Positions 45,998-58,166 are shown, counted from the stretch's first letter. The stretch is DNA of 64,000 nt from Gonapodya prolifera JEL478 (GCA_001574975.1 KQ965780.1:164137-228136), one strand, 5' to 3'. The notes: generated by a model not told the origin, from the sequence alone. Program-made: numbers and translations.

Positions 45998-47290
45998 CTA
46001 CTTCCCACCCTGCCCCTGCTTCTGCTCCTGCTCCGGCCCCTCATCATGCGGCATCCCACCCCGCTTACGCACGTCGTCCAAGTACCCTTTCCCCGTGTCC
46101 GGCGTCGGGATGCGGTTGTGGTCGAACGTCGCGCGGGTGATGATTCCTACGTTTGCGTTTTCATCGCACGGCTTGTCAACACGCGACACACGCCCACGAA
46201 CAACTCCCACTCCACACGACAAAAACTCACCGCCCTCGCCCTCCCCGAACGTCAACGTGTCTCCCTCCACCTTCCCCGTGTTTGCCATGCCCTTGTCCCA
46301 GCCCCTCCACTCATTCACGCGGTACACGTCCTCGGGGTCGTTGGTCTTGTTCTCAACGACGGTCTTGTCGCTCTGCCGGATCCCTTGCAGGTCGCCCTGC
46401 TCGCGCGCGATGTGGACCCGGATTGGGGGGTCGGACGATTTGGCACGTGCGATGGGAGCGGGGCGGGGTGGGGTTGGTGGTATTGGGGTGGGGTGCAGGT
46501 ATTCGGGGTTAAGGTGGGGGGTGATGTCCATGCCTGCGTGTGGAAGGGGGAGTGGCGGAGGCCGTGGGGAGAGTGTCGTGTGTCGAGTATTGCGTATCGA
46601 ATATCCGCACGTCGAGTGGGTTGAGTGAGTGGATGGTGGTGTGAGCGACTACCAACCGATCCTTTCCCCAACACCTCAACTCAGACTCAAGCCTCACCGG
46701 GAATCACCAACGCGTGAATGTTCTGCGACGCGTGTCCCGGCAAGAGGGCTTCCTCGTCCGACAAGGGAACGCCCATCTTGGCGAGTTCGGCCCTGCATGG
46801 CGGTTGGCGGGTGGAGGATGGAGGGTGGAGGGCGGAAGGACGAGCCACAAAAACGCAACCGCGGTTCAACATCAACATTCTGTCCCCGGCCCCAGACCCC
46901 GGTGCATCTGCATAAAGTATTCCACTCCGCGTCCGCGTGGATTATTTGCCTCCTCGCATCCAGCGAAAATCTCGGTCAGTGCTGTCGCACACAGGCCTCG
47001 CAATGCGCTCCGCTTTGCACAGAATCACTCGCCTCCGCTCCGGCCGAGTCCTCAGGTCAGTACTGCCACTTGGTGCTTATTCCTCGCGCGTCTCGGACCT
47101 GCCCTTCGGTCTTGCCTTGTCTTGGGGCTTCCGTCTCTCAAACTCCCCCCCACCCCCCCACCAACTCACCTCGACAAATGCCTCTGATGCAGCCCCGACG
47201 TCTCGTGGTCGAGGGGCAGCTCCTTGGACACCTGGTAGTTTGCAACGTGGCCCGTAAGTGGGGCGGGTGTGCTGAGTTTTGCAGGTGGAG
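45998..47290 (-). CDS. Uncharacterised small protein, three or more exons
   Basis: Phase-matched exons on the minus strand: one ending near 47177 (LTGHVANYQVSKELPLDHET), one at about 46788-46700 (AELAKMGVPLSDEEALLPGH, NIHALVIP) and one from about 46530 (GMDITPHLNPEYLHP) to the stop at 45998. The middle of the last exon reads DPEDVYRVNEWRGWDKGMAN and GDTLTFGEGEG; the end reads NANVGIITRATFDHNRIPTP and KGYLDDVRKRGG followed by a Gln/Glu tail. A GTGAGT near 46229 could be the donor of a further intron, but no joint I tried keeps the frame. The first exon and start codon were not found. The composition is clearly protein-like, and the size (about 250 residues) suggests a soluble protein; I do not recognise the family. 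Confidence 0.5.
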
Positions 47291-48256
47291 AGAGGGGAGG
47301 GGGGGAACAGAGGAAAACCAGAAGCCGTCATGTCATGGAGGCGGTACGATCGCGAGCGTGGCGTGAGGTGTGGTGCTTACTCGGACATGGACTGGGTCGA
47401 TGGGTGGATGGGTGGGTTTGAGTGGCGAGGTGGCGAGGTCCAGGAGGGAATAGAAAGCGTGACGTCAATGATTAGTGTACGTTCCTTCCACTTCTTCTTT
47501 TCTTTCGCCAAACTCTTCGAAAACTCATGTCTCGCAGTCCGACAGACGAAATTAAATTCCACCTGTGCTTTCAGCCAGTGCAAATGAGCGAGTTGGACTG
47601 CAGGGGAAGCCAAGATGCAAAATCGAATCAATGTTCAGCCACACTGACAGTCACTGCACGAATACAACAATGCTTTTATGGGGCCGGTACTGTCTCTTAT
47701 GGGTCCCGGTGGTTGTTTTGTCTCACAATTCGAAGTATCAAACAACAGCCCCTTCGCACCTCCATACAAACTCAGCGAGTTGATTTTCCGCGAGTTTCCT
47801 CTCCGTTATTACAAAGGTAGATCTTGGAGTATGGCGGTGTACTTGCCCTCCCCGACCAGCAAACCCTTCAGCCACAACTTGGGCGGTGTAGCACTGGGCA
47901 AGCTGTTTTGGGTCAAAATAGCGGAAGCCGTGTAATCAATATCGAAAGAAGAAGTGAATGCAAGAGTGCAAGCGTCTGACCAGGGCAAGAAAAATTTAAA
48001 CTTGGAAAGGGTTCATTTGGTGGTGGCCGCAAAGGGCCGTTGTGCCTAAGCTGAAACGGCACCGCTCGTCAGATTCCGGTCGCAGTCTGCGCCAGCCCAC
48101 CCCACATGTCCTGCTGACGCCGGCCTGCACGCTCGCATCCGCCGCCGTCCCGTCTCCCGCCTTCGACCCACCTGCGACATCTGATCCCCCGTCCCATCCA
48201 ACACCGACAGCGAGGGATCGCACGACGGAAGCGACGCCCCGCGCAACACAGACGAC
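47291..48256. other. Intergenic region with divergent promoters
   Basis: About 970 bp. It may contain the missing 5' exon of the minus-strand gene on its left, including a purine-rich tract at 47280-47320. Short frames at 47530-47940 lack coding character. An A/T-rich stretch lies just before 48000. Confidence 0.35.
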
Positions 48257-50024
48257 ATGGCCGCGCAGAGGACGAACAGCGGAGACCACTTCCCGGCCCA
48301 CGTTGCCGAGGCGTACCCTCACGCGCATGCGGTCTACGAGAAGCTGAGCAGGCGGATCTCGACGATAGAGAAAAACTCGTTGGCCGTATCGTCGTCGCTG
48401 GAGGTCGTGCACTCGTCAGAGGACTCGGACGCCGGCGCAAGAGCGACCATGGCGGAACTGGTCCGCCAACAGTTTTCGCCACTTGTCTACGACATTTACA
48501 TTCGGTGGGTTCTTTATCTGCGGACTTGCTGCCAAAGAAAAAGTCATTGAAAGAGAGTGTGTCTTCGCCCATTCGAAGATGGAAACCGGCTCTAGAGGGA
48601 ATGCTCGAGACCGCTCGAGAACTACAAACGGCCGCGGACCAGCTCAAGGAGGCGGAAGCAGCCTTCACGGCGCTTTTCGACAAAAACGAGGTGAGCCTAT
48701 TTTACAGCTATTCTTTTGTGGTTGGGAAGGTTTGCCACACGACCGATGATGTGACTGGTCCTCCCTCACCGTCCATAGCAACACCATCCGGACCCTGAAC
48801 TCTCCACCGAACTCGAAGACTCCCTCCCACTCCCCATGAAGCTCATCAAACCCGTCCACCCGAAGCAATACCGAAAGTACCTGCGGTACCGGTTAAAACT
48901 GCACGAGATGGAGACCGCCGCGGAGAACCTCGTCCGGCTGGGAGACACGCTCGAGAGGAAGCGAGAGGATTTCCTTACGACTACGGCAGCCGTGGAAGAA
49001 CTTGACAAGGTTTGTCTACTTTGTTTTGGTGACCGGAACGCTCTTTCCCATCGTGTCTGACTCACGCCATCGCCACTTCACCAAAAATCGGCAGCGCCCG
49101 CACTCATCCGGCCAATTCCTCACATCCCCGGACATCGCTGCCTCGAGCATGTTTGCCATGGGCGGCAGCGGCGGCGGAATGGGAATGCTGCACCCGGGGT
49201 ACCCCTTCCCCGGCACTGCCATCTCGCCCGTACCTTCCAACGACTCCAAACGCCGCCAGAGCGTACCGGCAACCCTGAACCGCCGACCTTCCGCCATGAA
49301 CCGATCGCGCTCGAACTCGCCCACGCGGTCCAGGTCACCCCCCGGTCAGCACAGAAACACGCCCAGCGCCGTGCCCGCAATGTCACGACCCAAAACGCCC
49401 ATCATGGAAGATGGCGCCGGCCCCCCCACCGCCACCAAGCCCTCGAAAGGCGGGCCCAAACGCGCCAACTCCAAACGCGGCCGCTCCACATCCAGCCCGG
49501 CCATTTCCGCCGTGCGCCCCGCATCCCCGGCCCTCGGGTACCCCCCACCGCGCCCCGATGGATCGAGCCCGGCACCTCCCGAAAGCGGCTCCGACTCGCC
49601 CCGCGTGGCCTCGCCTCAGGGGTACGCCCTCGGCCACCAATCGCGCACGTCCAACCCCACCTTCGGCGGCGCCCCCACCGGCGTGCGGGGTCCGCGGCCC
49701 ATGTCACTGAACGCGTCCCACTCGTACCCGTCCCACCTCGGCGGTGGGGCCCCTCCGCCACCGCTTCCCCCGCTGTCGTCGCTGTCCCCGCAGATGCGGG
49801 ATTCGTTGGGATTCCCCCCGCTGAACGCGCCACTCGGGGAGGGGCATAAGATCCAGCTGGATATGAAACCGATCGGGATCGCGGGAGATGACCCGCGCGC
49901 GCCGAAACGAGGGGGGTCGAAACTGTTCAAGAAACTCGTTGGTGAGTATGCAGTCACCGTCGTCGCTGCTTCCCCCTGTGCAAGTTGAGACAACTGACCC
50001 ACTCCGCTTCCAGGGTGGTTCTGA
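48257..50024 (+). CDS. Uncharacterised protein: helical N terminus, disordered Ser/Pro-rich C terminus
   Basis: Exons 48257-48504, 48558-48690, 48779-49009, 49095-49941 and 50014-50024 give 489 residues with every phase matched; introns are 53, 88, 85 and 72 nt. Residues 1-205 are charged and helical (YPHAHAVYEKLSRRISTIEK, LEGMLETARELQTAADQL, YRKYLRYRLKLHEMETAAEN, LERKREDFLTTTAAVEEL), compatible with a long coiled-coil or BAR-like bundle. Residues about 210-470 are low-complexity Pro/Ser/Arg-rich with many SP/TP sites, likely disordered and phosphorylated. The protein ends SKLFKKLVGWF, a short basic-amphipathic helix that could touch membranes. A cortical or endocytic adaptor would fit, but that is only inference; no family is recognised. 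Confidence 0.72.
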
Positions 50025-50556
50025 TGGCCCCCTTCCCCCCTTTTTGTCTTGGTGGTGGTGTGGTCTTGCCCCACGCCCCAATACCCAACGCAGCCGCGCA
50101 GAAGAAATTAATGTTTTGGCGCTTCTCCTGCAACAACAACAACAAACAACACACTTTTTTTTTTTTGTATTCCGCAGTGTGGTGTTACAATCTTTGGCAG
50201 TTTTGTGTACGCAAAAGTTGGTTGGGTCTCGCCTCGGATTTTTCTGTTATAACACTCTTTGGAAGAAATGTTGTCGGTGCATACATAACTCCCGAATGGT
50301 GTGAACGAACCCCCGGCCGTGTCTGCATGTTTCAAACGGTACGTATCGGAGTGCAAGCACTGGCGACCGAGAACGACGACGGAGAAGGATTCAGAGATGC
50401 GTGTCGTGATGGGTACTGAAATACGTACAGGGTAAAGGTACATGCACGACTATATCTACAGTTAAATGTTTTTTTCAAAAACGGGTTGATGCCAAAGTCT
50501 CTCCATGAATGCTTTTGTGGTCCCTCAGTCCCCTCAGTCACTTCTCCTCCATGTGT
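50025..50556. other. Convergent intergenic region
   Basis: 532 bp between two convergent genes. It has CAA-repeat and T-tract sequence at about 50130-50165 and further AT-rich sequence at about 50440-50485, suitable for 3' UTRs. No gene is supported. Confidence 0.45.
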
Positions 50557-51913
50557 CATTCCTCCTCATCTACAACCACAACCACATCTCCCACCGCCAC
50601 TGCACTCTCCTCTGCCCGGGCTGCACCCCCACCCACGGGCGCACTTTCACCTTCAGTTTCACCTTTAGCAGGCGCGCACAGCACGGCGACGTCAGCCTTG
50701 CACAGCGGGCACAATGCGGATACGTCCAAGAGCCATCGGTCGACGCACTGTTATGTGGGTGTTGGCAGGTGTGGGAACGGTTGGTGTTGGTGCGTGGAAG
50801 TCAATAGGAGGACAAGCAAAGGGTACAACCCAAACAGAAACGAACCTTTGCGTGGAACCGGTGCCTGCACGGCAACTCCCTCACATAGTCGCGCTTGACG
50901 AATGCGTCCAGGCACACGGCGCATTCGGGCACGTCCTCTGGTGCGACTGCGACTGTGACGCGGGGGATGGTTGTGGTGGTGGTGTTGTGGGGGAGGAGGT
51001 GGAGGTGGGTACGGAAAGAGGCTAGTGCGAGGGTCCACCGGGGGACTGGAGTAGGTTCGGCGTCCACTCGTGCCTCTAGGACGGCAGGCGACGCGACGAC
51101 GCTTTCAGCACGCTCGTGCACATCCTCGTGAACGCTCAGCACCGTCGACTCCGAATCGCTATGGTCCAGGCTGCCGTGGTGTGCGTCGGGATCGGGAATA
51201 GTTGTGTGCGAAGACCGAGAACTGGGTCGTGACGACGGTACGTTGAGACCCTCTGCGTGTGCGTGCGAAGAGGGTTCGGGGTGGACGGAGACGCGGAAAT
51301 GTTTGGAGAAGGACGGGTGCGAGGGGTCGTAGCGGTATAGGGGTAAGGAGTAGAGGATCTAGATGAGGGGGCACGGTCAGTCGAGTGCCAAGACCAAAAA
51401 GGCAAAATAAGAACAGGGAGACTCACGTCTTCAGACAGCGCTGCTGAATTGGGTTTTGGATCTGCGCGTCGGCGTGGTCGACCGTAACTGCGTGCGTGCC
51501 GGTGATGTGGATTGGTTGGGTCAGGACGTTGTCTGATTCAACCGACTCCGACTCCCGACTCTCCCCAACCCCACAAACACGGGTCCTCACCTCGTCTTTA
51601 CGCAGAACCAGAACAAGAAATACAGCGTACCAAAGAAGAAGGCCGTGAGGGCGACGTATCCTACCGTGACTCCGACGGGCACGGTTGCGTCGGCAGGCGA
51701 GGGCGCGGCGAGAGCGGGCGTCGCAAATGAGGATGAGGATGAGGAGAATGTTGACGCAGCTCTGGGAGCGTCGCTGGTGCGCGGGTCCGTTGCGTGTCGT
51801 CCGACCGGGTCGTCCATGATACCCCACGCGGCGCGGGGATGCATTCGTGGGTTGGAGCGGGAGTGCGTGGATTGGTCTGGTGCGGATTCTTGGCTGGTGC
51901 GCAACGATTGCAC
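50557..51913 (-). CDS. Single-pass membrane RING-H2 E3 ubiquitin ligase
   Basis: Exon 1 from ATG 51913 encodes a polar N terminus and one strong membrane helix (VGYVALTAFFFGTLYFLFWF) at residues about 81-100, then KTR. Exon 2 gives DNVLTQPIHITGTHAV. Exon 3 contains LYRYDPSHPSFSKHF, a Ser/His-rich linker, and the start of the RING: ECAVCLDAFVKRDYVRELPC then RHRFHAK. After an intron the last exon continues CVDRWLLDVSALCPLC and an acidic tail, stop at 50557. The zinc ligands are in the order C-C-C-H-H-C-C-C of RING-H2. The order TM then distal RING resembles Golgi/endosomal/vacuolar E3 ligases such as Tul1 or PA-TM-RING proteins, without the lumenal PA domain. It should face the cytosol with the RING and recruit an E2. 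The RING call is firm; the compartment is inferred. Confidence 0.88.
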
Positions 51914-54906
51914 TTGTCGTCGTCTGGATTTGACTCTTTTTCTATGGATTCCTTTCCTTCACTTGAGTAGTCAAAAGGCCTTTTATACAAAAGACGCAAG
52001 CGGATGTTTTTTTGCGAAGAAGTTGCGCAGAAGGCGAGTGCGGGCTGCGGACGCTGTGGCCCGTCGTGCCTCTCCCGCCGGCGGAGTCCGAGAGAAAGAG
52101 AAAATGAAGAGTATTATAGAAAATAAAATAAAATTGGGCGGATTCCAGGAATTTCACGTAAAAGGTGTGTCGCGTGCGTGGGTGTGTGGCCAGCAGTGCC
52201 CAGTGACCACGTGCGTGCTGAGGTAGCAAGGGTGAATACGCACGCAACCCATTCCTGAACCTGCGACGTCATTCATCCGCGCCACCTGCCAAGACCGTCC
52301 ACTGCAACCGCAGACGCTCGTGGGCGTCCACTGCTCGGTCCTGTGCACGAGGCCATCGGTGTTTGCAGGGGGTAAACGATATTATACGCACAAAGGGCGG
52401 AGACAGCACGGAAACAAACTCGCTTGGGGCACCGGACGGACGCAACATAAGCTTCTCTGCTGGACGAGTTGCCTCTCTTTTCACTACCCTCTGAAAAGAC
52501 AGTCTGCTCCAGTGTTCACCCCACTTCCCATCTTCCCTTTCCCTCTCCCATCGCAGCTCACCTTTCCACACTCAGGTGCCACCTCCCATCACCTCTCTGG
52601 GACATGACAAGGTAAAGCAGTAGTAGCTTGTATTCATTTATCTCATGCAAGTATCTATCGTGTACGTATAACGTGGTCGAATATGGTTGAATGGTTGGCA
52701 GAATTTCAAACATTAGGGTGTTCAAAAGCCACTGCACAAATCGCGTGTCAGTTTCTGGGCAATGTCAGAGGTATCGTTGTCGTGCGCTCTCCGTCGATCA
52801 AAATGCTTGATCTCACTCCGCCGCCCTGCCTGAGTTGAAAGTTGAAGATGATCTCGTAAACCAAGTGACCAAACTAAACCATCTCTGATGTTGATACGAA
52901 CACTATGCATACCGCGCACTAACCGGCTGTGCTATAGGAGACGTAGGTTTGGAGACTAGGTGGCATAAAACACTATGGTGCGTTATTATGTGTAGTTTTA
53001 TGAAAGCTCTCAACTTTTCATTGATTGATATTATCTGCGAGAGTTGTATATTGTTGTTCTTTATATTTATTACTTTCCATACATTTCAAATGGAATGGCG
53101 GAGACGGTAATGATTGACAATTGTCAGGCAGCGGTGTCAACCTGACGCAAAACCTCGGAGTCACACGTACCAAATAAATTCATAAAATGTAAGTAATGAA
53201 GATGATGAAGACAGGAAAGCAAATAACTTACCTGAATCAGGTGTGGCAAAAATGTGTCACTCTCCTCTTCCTCCTGCGTTCATGCCCCATGCACAGTGAC
53301 GCTCGGTCGCGTTTTTGTCAACCTGAGGCAGGAAGCAGCAAGTTTTTTTGCTTTCCTGCCTCGGGTGAGTTTCTATGGCGATGTCCATTTGTTTTGGCGG
53401 CACAACGACTTGAGGGGCACCTCCAAATGCAAACTCAACAAGTGATCCTGCTGGCAACGGGCCAACTAAAGGCTTGCGCTTCAGCCATGCACGGTGTAAA
53501 ATTTTATTTCGCATAACGTAGCCTTTTTTTTTCTTCTCGGCTTCAATTAATTGACAGGAGCTTTTTGAGCAATTGCTGTTCCCAGACACGAACTCTTGTC
53601 CAACCTCATCCCCCCCCGGAATGTCGTCGTGTCTCCCCACCTTCCAGACAGGACATCTCGGAAAAAACCCAATCGTCGATTTCCTAGCGTCAATCTTGCA
53701 ACGCAATCTTTGCTTCCAAGTGTTTTACAATGAATCGTGGTGGTATGTTTCGGAATTGAAGTCCTTCGGCAGACCAAGTCTTTGGTGGCGAAACCCACGG
53801 GCGCCGAGCAGTCCGATTTTCTCAGTGCTCCTGAGGCCACGGCGTCCGCCGCCTCGCCGTCCGCGAGCCCGGGCGAACAGGCGGACGGTGGCTCGGGCAA
53901 CTGCTGCGAATTACACCAAAAAGCTAGCACAATCCCAATCCTCCTTCGTTGCGCCTGCAACCTCGGTGACCAGGGTGTCGTTCTCTCCAATTGGTGGCCG
54001 TGGTGCATTCAAGATTCCTCTCGAGCGGAAACGACGTGTTTTTGTCCCTCCTGCCACCACCCATCGTGCAACTTTTCGACACCACACTGATTGGGTGAAC
54101 GGTATTGCGCTTGCAAATGGAAATCGTCACCGTGAGTGTAAATTGCCTCAAGGGTATCACATAAAGAACAGAAGCACGTGCCTCTGAAATCTAAATGGAG
54201 TGCTTGTCGTTGATGTCGATTGTCTTGTTACGTTGTTATGAGCTCCAATCTGATGACAGATCATGCTTTTCAGTTGTCTCTGGGCCCAGTGGCCGAACAC
54301 TCAACCTGTTCCCAAGCCATCCTCCGTCCGAATCGCACAGCCCCTATCTCGTCGGACCCCCGATCAACCTCCCATTCACACTACAGCCGCACATTCTGGG
54401 TGCTCACATCAAGTTGCGGCTGTTGACAGTGAGGGTGGCGTTGCTTTCGAGTCAAGTGTTACCCAACTTGCAAAGCAAATCGGCCCCCCTTTGTTTCAAC
54501 AACGTTTTGAATGACTTTGAGGTCTACAGAGCTATACAATCATATTCCACAGTACATTTTTATGCAGTTATTAGAATTGAATACAAAACATACAACTTGA
54601 GAATCAATTCACGTGTAAGGTCATCCCCAACTCGCACTCGGCACTCGCTCGCAAAAACAACCACCCAAACTCAGCTTGACTCACAATATGAACTCACAAT
54701 TTGAACTCACGAATTGAAAGAGTTTTCCACACTCTCAGTCATGTCGTTCGTTATCCAGCCATTTTCAACTCCACGCAGGATAACCAACCACCAGCCCGCC
54801 ACACTGAGAGATTCACTTCTCAACAAGGATCAAAATTAGTTCTGAAAGAAAAGTATTTTACTTCATTGGATACGCAAAAACTTGATCACTATCGTTCGAA
54901 CAAAAG
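51914..54906. other. Gene-poor region
   Basis: About 3 kb. Frames at 53257-53706 and 53547-54187 overlap on both strands with no family signature, start context or splice partners. AT-rich stretches occur at 52620-52700 and 52940-53090. I see no repeat family or RNA gene in it. Confidence 0.45.
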
Positions 54907-55000
54907 TGCTCCTGGCGAGGATCGAACTCGCGACCTCGGCATTGCATAGGGCCGGTTCGCCCGTATAAGTACCGTGCTCTGCCTGTTGAGCTACAAGAGA
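54907..55000 (-). tRNA. tRNA-Ile (anticodon UAU) with a 21-nt intron
   Basis: Read on the minus strand from 55000 to 54907. D-arm TAGCTCAACAGGCAGAGCA, anticodon stem CGGTA/TGCCG, loop CT-TAT-A then a 21-nt insert after position 37 (canonical nuclear intron site) and A38, T-arm GCGAG-TTCGATC-CTCGC, and discriminator A. The acceptor stem pairs at six of seven positions (one G-U); the outermost pair 1-72 is U-C. The anticodon UAU decodes AUA; intron-containing tRNA-Ile(UAU) is known in other fungi. The box A and box B promoters are the D and T arms. The 1-72 mismatch could indicate a weakened or pseudogene copy. No CCA is encoded, as expected for a eukaryote. Confidence 0.78.
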
Positions 55001-55068
55001 CCCAGCTTAATAGGAGGCCACAAATTTTACAATATATAGCTTAAATAATAATGTTATATTGTATAATA

Positions 55069-55279
55069 GGGACCTTGCGCAGAATTTCCTTCAGCTATCT
55101 TCACTCATGTAAAAAATAGTTATTCTCCTCCATTAAAGCACCAGCTTCATCAAGTATACTCTAAACTATTAATTAAAACATATTCGAATTTATCCTCATT
55201 CCCAAATTTCTCACCCTGCGAATTGGCAAATTGTTTGACATCAGTGAAAAGTGCCGAATGATATTTTGCGCAAGGTCCC
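55069..55279. mobile_element. MITE-like element with terminal inverted repeats and TA target duplication
   Basis: The ends are GGGACCTTGCGCAGAAT and its near-perfect inverse ATTTTGCGCAAGGTCCC (one mismatch in 17), flanked on both sides by TA (55067-55068 and 55280-55281). The interior is AT-rich and has no coding frame. The size of 211 bp and the TA duplication fit a non-autonomous Tc1/mariner-type derivative. It lies 68 bp from the 5' end of the tRNA gene. Confidence 0.72.
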
Positions 55280-58166
55280 TAATATCAATTTTCCTTACAC
55301 ATTTGATTGGTTTGCTTAGTGTTGGTTATTTGAAACTCACCGACACAAGAAGCGGTGGGGCGGGAGATGAGTTTTTCTTTTCATGTGCAACTAAGTGACT
55401 AAAATTGCCATATTCGAAATGGAAGCTTCTTTTGTTGTCGTAGGCGTTTCATCTATCCGATCTTTCCGCTGCAATGTTCATACTCGATACAATTTTATTT
55501 CATGTAAAGTAAATACTCCTCGTCTACTGAAATGGATCCCTCCCACCCAACTCCTTGTGGCTGGGGTGCTTTCGGTTTGCGTGAGGGTACAGTAACTCCC
55601 CCCGCTCAACCGCTCCCAGCTCCCAGACATCGGTTGTGATACAAGCCACCGCCCTCGTCGAGTGGATCCGGACGGGTCGCGGATGAGGGTGTGCTTGTTC
55701 CCACGACTGCAACGCAATGTCTGCCGGTCGAACAAAGAAGTCACGGGTGTTTTCCTACTCTCTGCAGCAATTTCTAATGAAACGTCGAGAGGAAATCCAC
55801 TTCCTGTCCACGAATCTTTCAAATCGCGACACTCAAAGGGGTGCGAAGCCATCCACTCCGCGGACGAGGTTTGAGAAAAAGAGAGCACCAGAAACCCACC
55901 AAGCAAAGTCGTTCACTAGAGATTCCCAACGTGCCTCTTCCCCGAGCGAATCGACCACAGCTTTCATTCTGTAGCCCGTAACAAACAACAAGGAGACTTT
56001 GCCTGAAACCCGAAACAAAGACGAAGAAAACTCGCGAGTCATTCTTCCTCTTTGGAAAACATGGATACGATGCCACCCCAATAGTGCCACCGGAAAGTGT
56101 TTCAATTCCCGGCTTGCCGTATCAAAGCATGTCCAAGATTCCGACCCACCATCTACCGGGACACCAGCAGGAGAAAGGGTGGACAGCTTCGACGATAACA
56201 CAGCCCATCCCCATGCCAATGCCCGGTGGTCGTGTAGTTATTATGAATTGTAATGTTTTGGATACAGAATTGATATTAACGACAATATTATAATTATATC
56301 TCCACCGTGAGGTTCAACCTCACAAAGTGGCCCCCGCAATCAGCGCGCCACGTCTACGTGACGTTCATTCGCGCTGTTATGGAGTTCGCTGTGGAGCTGC
56401 AGACCGACCTCTACCCCGCCACCGTCCCTCCACCACCGCTTCAAAACTACGCCCGCCCCCTCCCTCTTCACCTTTCCCCGAGAGCCTCACACTACGCCTG
56501 CCGTATCCCTCAACCCTCCACTCACGCTCCGACCACCTCTCGAAGCTTCCAACGAGAAAACCACCCTCCTCCTCTCCCACCACTGCCCCCATCTCCCCAA
56601 CCCCACCCGCAGTGCCCCCCGTGCCAAAATTTTCCAGCAGTGAGGCGTTTTTGCCCAACATCGGCGGCGCATTGAAATGCCACTCCGAACCATCCAGTCA
56701 CTCCAAATAGACGTGCAGCAATTGTGACATGGCTCCCATTTCAGGCTCGTTGCATTCCACTTTTTCATTTGCAGCCTAGCCTGTATGTGATTGGCTCCAC
56801 CATCTTCATGGACGTGATGTCGGAGTGGCACAAGAGCGTGTCATACATCATTTTATCATTGTGTTCGTTACAAATCACTGTCCTTATGAACTCTTCAATC
56901 CCAACGTTATCCTGAATAGAACCCCCATGAGTGATGAAATCTCCCACGTCAAGCTTACGGTGACTCCACCAGACCAGTCACGACTCACATTTTGGAAAAT
57001 CATGTGACGCCTTTCCGTTTATGCGAGCTCCGCCTGCCGCGAGGAGCCACGGTTCGACTCGGTCTTCTTCGAAATGCGACTTGGTAGAGCCATGGAAGAG
57101 CCACGTGAGTCAACGAAGAATTCAGGCACGATGTGCAAGGCTTTCGGTCAGTGGAACGACGTAAGTTGCGATAGTGGTTTGCAGAGACTCCACGGAGGGT
57201 GTCTCCACGGCGTGTGGGAGGAAGATACCAGGATGCTTCGCCATGGGGTTGTTCTTGTGCGCAGAGATTCAGTGCTTTCAAACGTCGGTCTGGTTTGATG
57301 GTGATTCCTCTCCTTAATTTCCCCACCTCTCCACCTCTCCACCTCTCCACAACCTGGAGTAATACATTTATTCTCGATGATAAGATACGTCCGGCAAGCA
57401 CATCTTTAACCCGTAGAATGCTTTCTACTCCCAAGCTACGACGTGCTTGAAATTTAAAGCGCAACGGGCACACCTGAGGAAGACGCTGAGCCTCTTCCTG
57501 CGGCTGCCTACCGTTCGCAGGCAGCGTGCATTGCACGATCTCAAAACTGTCAATTTGGAGGTCCTCGACGTGAGGGAGTGGATCTCTTAAAACCTAGGCA
57601 CCGCCTTTGTACTTGAAGCCTCCGTCGCGTGGAGTTTGCTGACTCGAGCTTCCCGAAGCGTCCTGAAACTGGCGAAATTGGGGCGGGCAAATCATAAAGG
57701 CTCGAGTATTTCAGCGGAGAATGTGAAAGAAAGTGTGCTGGATGTACTGCCAAGCATTCAAACGAACCTGTTCCCTCTAGTCCACAAGATGTAAACGAGT
57801 CTCGAGAAATCAGAAGTTTGGTTGGTCAGCCAGATGAGCAACCTAAAACACTGGCACCAGATTTCTGACGGAAAACGTCGTCCTGTCAAATGTCAGAGTC
57901 AAGAACGCAAAGAATACCATCGAAAAGATGGCGAGCTCCAACACGCTTGACCCGCGGAATCGAACAGCAATGTCGTTCAGCCAACGCCCGACTCCTCCCA
58001 CGCCGTGTCCCGCCAGACTGTACGTCGACCGAGCGTTACCCCCGTTCCCCCTGTTTCCCCACATACCAACCCTGGCTGTGGCCCTTACTTTCCCTGGTCC
58101 CACACGCGATCTTTCGATTTTGCATCGCAACTCTGAAACGAAGCAAAGGAATCGCTCGACGGAAAC
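55280..58166. other. Gene-poor region
   Basis: About 2.9 kb. Frames such as 55478-55906 and 57000-57536 on the minus strand show no conserved motifs or splice logic. A minus-strand frame ending at 57843 carries a hydrophobic stretch (LELAIFSMVFFAFLTLTF) that could be a membrane anchor, but it overlaps the start of the next gene. Mixed-purine tracts and a short microsatellite occur; no other feature is supported. Confidence 0.4.
57324..57350. repeat. Microsatellite (CACCTCTC)n, about 3.4 copies
   Basis: Perfect 8-bp tandem repeat CACCTCTC in a pyrimidine-rich stretch within the gene-poor region. Confidence 0.8.
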
